Below, in pieces: positions 62,201 through 64,000 of a stretch of DNA of 64,000 nucleotides. Below the pieces are notes generated by a model. That model did not search any database. It was given only the letters and a program-made list of their open reading frames with translations, and was not told where the DNA came from. Origin of the DNA: Lewinella sp. LCG006 (GTDB taxonomy: Bacteria; Bacteroidota; Bacteroidia; Chitinophagales; Saprospiraceae); contig NZ_CP160680.1 in NCBI RefSeq assembly GCF_040784935.1, positions 1,727,501 to 1,791,500 of the forward strand, in the 5' to 3' direction. The stretch's first letter is position 1, and each line of letters opens with the position of its first letter. The translations under genes and the position numbers were made by a program.

Positions 62201-62641
62201 GATAAAGTGAGCTTTAGTAAATTATGATGTACCAAAGCTGCTGCTTATGTGGGTACGACAACAGTGTTTCCTGTTGAATCGTCGGTTTTGCAGGGTGAAT
62301 GGGGGTGGTTTTTGGGGGTTACTTCCCAATGCAGGAAGTGTGAAAATATTATTAATTTATGATTATCAATTAATTATATAAGACAACCTCCTTTAGGGGT
62401 ACAAATGAGGTACAAAACAAATATTTATCTTTTACTGAGCCCCAAAGGAGCGATCAGCGAAGCTCATCGGCGTAAGCTAAACAAGCTCTAAATTAACAAC
62501 ACATTCTGGATTTTTCGATCTCATTCTAACTTCGCGTTTAGTTTGAATCCTAGTTTTAAGACTACTTTTTAAGTTCGATAACTTACGTTAACATTTTAGA
62601 TCATTACCTTTGCGCAATTCTAACAAACATCAAACCCTAGT
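62201..62641. other. Divergent intergenic region, AT-rich
   Basis: About 440 bp between the receptor gene and the LPP20-like gene. It is strongly A/T-rich around 62341-62430 and contains the promoter box at 62605-62612. I see no gene or hairpin of note. Confidence 0.6.
62605..62612 (+). promoter_or_regulatory. -7 box of the LPP20-like gene
   Basis: TACCTTTG matches TAnnTTTG exactly, 29 bp before the ATG at 62642. The upstream TTTG element is not obvious. Confidence 0.5.
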
Positions 62642-63592
62642 ATGATGAACCTACTTAAGTCAATCTTTTTTGCCCTACTTTGTACACTACCGATACTGAG
62701 CTTCACCCAGGAAAGTACCGACGTTATTGAAACTACCGATGATGGGCTGATTAACTGGACCCAAGGATATATTGAAGCGGAAGGCTTTGCTGTTATTGAC
62801 ACAAAGTATGAAAATACTCGACAAGCAGAAGCACTAGCGAAGCGTGGTGCTGTAGTGGTTGCTAAAGCCAACTTACTTGAAACAATTAAAGGCGTAACTA
62901 TTTCAGGCGAAACTCGCGTACGAGATTTCATGACAGAGAGCTATGTAATCACTGCCAAAGTGGAAGGGGACGTAGTAGGCGCCAGACAGGTTGGTTCGGC
63001 TATAGTGGAGGACGGAGCCGTAGTAGTACGTGTGCGTATGCCGCTCTACGGTGCGGGCAGCCTAGCTGATTTAGTTATTGATGAAGTAAAAGCTAAAAAC
63101 AAGACCACAGGCACGGCTAGTTCTATACCAGAACCGGAGCCTACTCCCGAAGAGTTAGAAGAGTTTACGACTACTGTCTTCAAAACGCTACCTACAGCTA
63201 CAAGTGAGGGAGGAAAAATAGTCCTGGAACGCCCTGCGGATGGCACGCCTGTAAAGGAGGTGCGAATTCCAAAAATCGCTTTCGATTTTAAGGGTGCAAA
63301 AATTGATCCAGCACTTTTCCCTGTGATTGTAGATCAGGATGGGGCGGTACTATTTGACTTTTCTGAGTTGTATGAAAAAGTAAACAGAGAATATGGCCTT
63401 TACCTCAATTTAGCACGTGAAGTACTGGACCAACTACAGGCACAGAAAGGAGTAGAAATCATTGAAGCGGTGCAAACCTCAAGAGGGGTATTCCAAGTAC
63501 GCATTGATGAGAGTACTAAAAAAGGCCGCTTCTGGAAAGGGGTTCTTCGTGTAGGAAAGAAGGTACTACCATGGTTGATTGGGATGATTTAA
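62642..63592 (+). CDS. LPP20/FlgT-like secreted protein
   Basis: Exported protein of 316 residues (start could also be the next codon, ATG at 62645). Signal peptide MMNLLKSIFFALLCTLPILSFTQ without a lipobox Cys. Residues about 45-145 match the LPP20-type fold found in Campylobacterota lipoproteins and FlgT: RQAEALAKRGAVVVAKANLLETIKGVTISG (in parts), then VRDFMTESYVITAKVEGDVVGARQV and VVVRVRMPLYGAGSL. The C-terminal half has no recognised domain and ends in a short hydrophobic segment (VLPWLIGMI). Function unknown; envelope location likely. The next gene follows 99 bp downstream in the same direction. Confidence 0.8.
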   Translation: MMNLLKSIFFALLCTLPILSFTQESTDVIETTDDGLINWTQGYIEAEGFAVIDTKYENTRQAEALAKRGAVVVAKANLLETIKGVTISGETRVRDFMTESYVITAKVEGDVVGARQVGSAIVEDGAVVVRVRMPLYGAGSLADLVIDEVKAKNKTTGTASSIPEPEPTPEELEEFTTTVFKTLPTATSEGGKIVLERPADGTPVKEVRIPKIAFDFKGAKIDPALFPVIVDQDGAVLFDFSELYEKVNREYGLYLNLAREVLDQLQAQKGVEIIEAVQTSRGVFQVRIDESTKKGRFWKGVLRVGKKVLPWLIGMI

Positions 63593-63691
63593 TATACATT
63601 CTGTATTTTAAATTATCTTTGGCAGAAGCCGTAACCGAATGGTTACGGCTTTTGCCGTATGGACATACCTACTTCAGACCTACTTTCTAGT

Positions 63692-64000
63692 ATGAGACAC
63701 TTTTTGTTATCAGCCCTCTTCGTATTTACTTATGCACTAGCTGCACAAAATACTAATTGCTTACCACCTACACCCATTTCGGTCTCTGGTAAGGATATGC
63801 AAGTCGCCCAAATTAAGGACTTACTCCAAGCCAATGGCAATAACGCACTATTTGATGAGCAAAAAATAGAAAAAGCAATTCGCAATGTCGAAACCTGTAA
63901 TCAGGAACGAGCCGGACGCTTGCTTGGTATAGAGAATGAAATCTCCATCCTGACTCATAACTACCAGGAAGTACTGTCCATTCGTGACGTTCAGGGAACG
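63692..64000 (+). CDS. Secreted protein, 3' end outside window
   Basis: The frame from the ATG at 63692 stays open to the window end (103 codons). It encodes a signal peptide, MRHFLLSALFVFTYALAAQ, followed by a polar, mixed region with NCLPPTPISVSGKDMQVAQ and a helical stretch (QIKDLLQANGNNALFDEQK, EKAIRNVETCNQERAG). No family is recognised from this part. It may form a unit with the preceding LPP20-like gene. Confidence 0.75.
   Translation, partial: MRHFLLSALFVFTYALAAQNTNCLPPTPISVSGKDMQVAQIKDLLQANGNNALFDEQKIEKAIRNVETCNQERAGRLLGIENEISILTHNYQEVLSIRDVQGT

Overview
The window looks like a chromosomal segment of a Bacteroidota bacterium, probably a Saprospiria/Lewinella-type marine heterotroph. 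The evidence is three secreted proteins with type IX secretion (T9SS) C-terminal sorting domains, a CarboxypepD_reg-type TonB-dependent receptor, the uppS-bamA gene pair, scarce Shine-Dalgarno sequences, and promoter boxes of the Bacteroidota TTTG / TAnnTTTG type. No rRNA, tRNA, CRISPR array, transposase or phage gene was recognised.

Layout. 1-2.9 kb: a 5'-truncated RhlE-like DEAD-box helicase and an ABC-F ATPase. 2.9-11.0 kb: a minus-strand operon for a form I (molybdenum-copper) aerobic carbon monoxide dehydrogenase, in transcription order MerC-like membrane protein, coxM, coxS, coxL, coxG, coxD, a 65-residue unknown, coxE, and an XdhC-YHS fusion. CoxL carries the form I active-site loop AYRCSFR, so the organism is predicted to oxidise atmospheric or marine CO as an energy supplement. 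11.0-15.7 kb: a structured intergenic region, htpG, an ECF sigma factor with a TPR-type anti-sigma factor, and a DinB-like protein. 15.9-20 kb: a winged-helix regulator with a membrane partner, a DUF4173-like membrane protein, a Coq4-like protein and a DUF1361 protein. Both leading promoters carry the same inverted repeat. 20-33.5 kb: housekeeping and metabolic genes (acyl-CoA dehydrogenase, SUMF1-like protein, P450, rsgA, galE, M29 aminopeptidase, hflX, PurF-like amidotransferase). 33.5-35.5 kb: an AT-rich accessory island with a GNAT/Xre bicistron of toxin-antitoxin form and a remnant of a type B T9SS sorting domain. 35.5-51.3 kb: a giant cohesin/dockerin/T9SS protein, fabH, a Na+/solute symporter, secreted and outer-membrane proteins, an M4 metalloprotease and an M3 peptidase. 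51.5-64 kb: uppS-bamA, ftcD, a TamA-like outer-membrane protein, a MoxR ATPase, a TonB-dependent receptor, an LPP20-like protein and a secreted protein cut by the window end.

Several families of short palindromic, non-coding elements are scattered through the window. The clearest is a ~125 bp element with TGACGGAA/TTCCGTCA ends, present as two full copies plus three short or partial relatives. Many of these elements sit directly behind stop codons. The most interesting leads are the cox operon with its MerC-like head gene and XdhC-YHS fusion, the GNAT/Xre pair, the palindromic element family, and the shared operator of the winged-helix locus.
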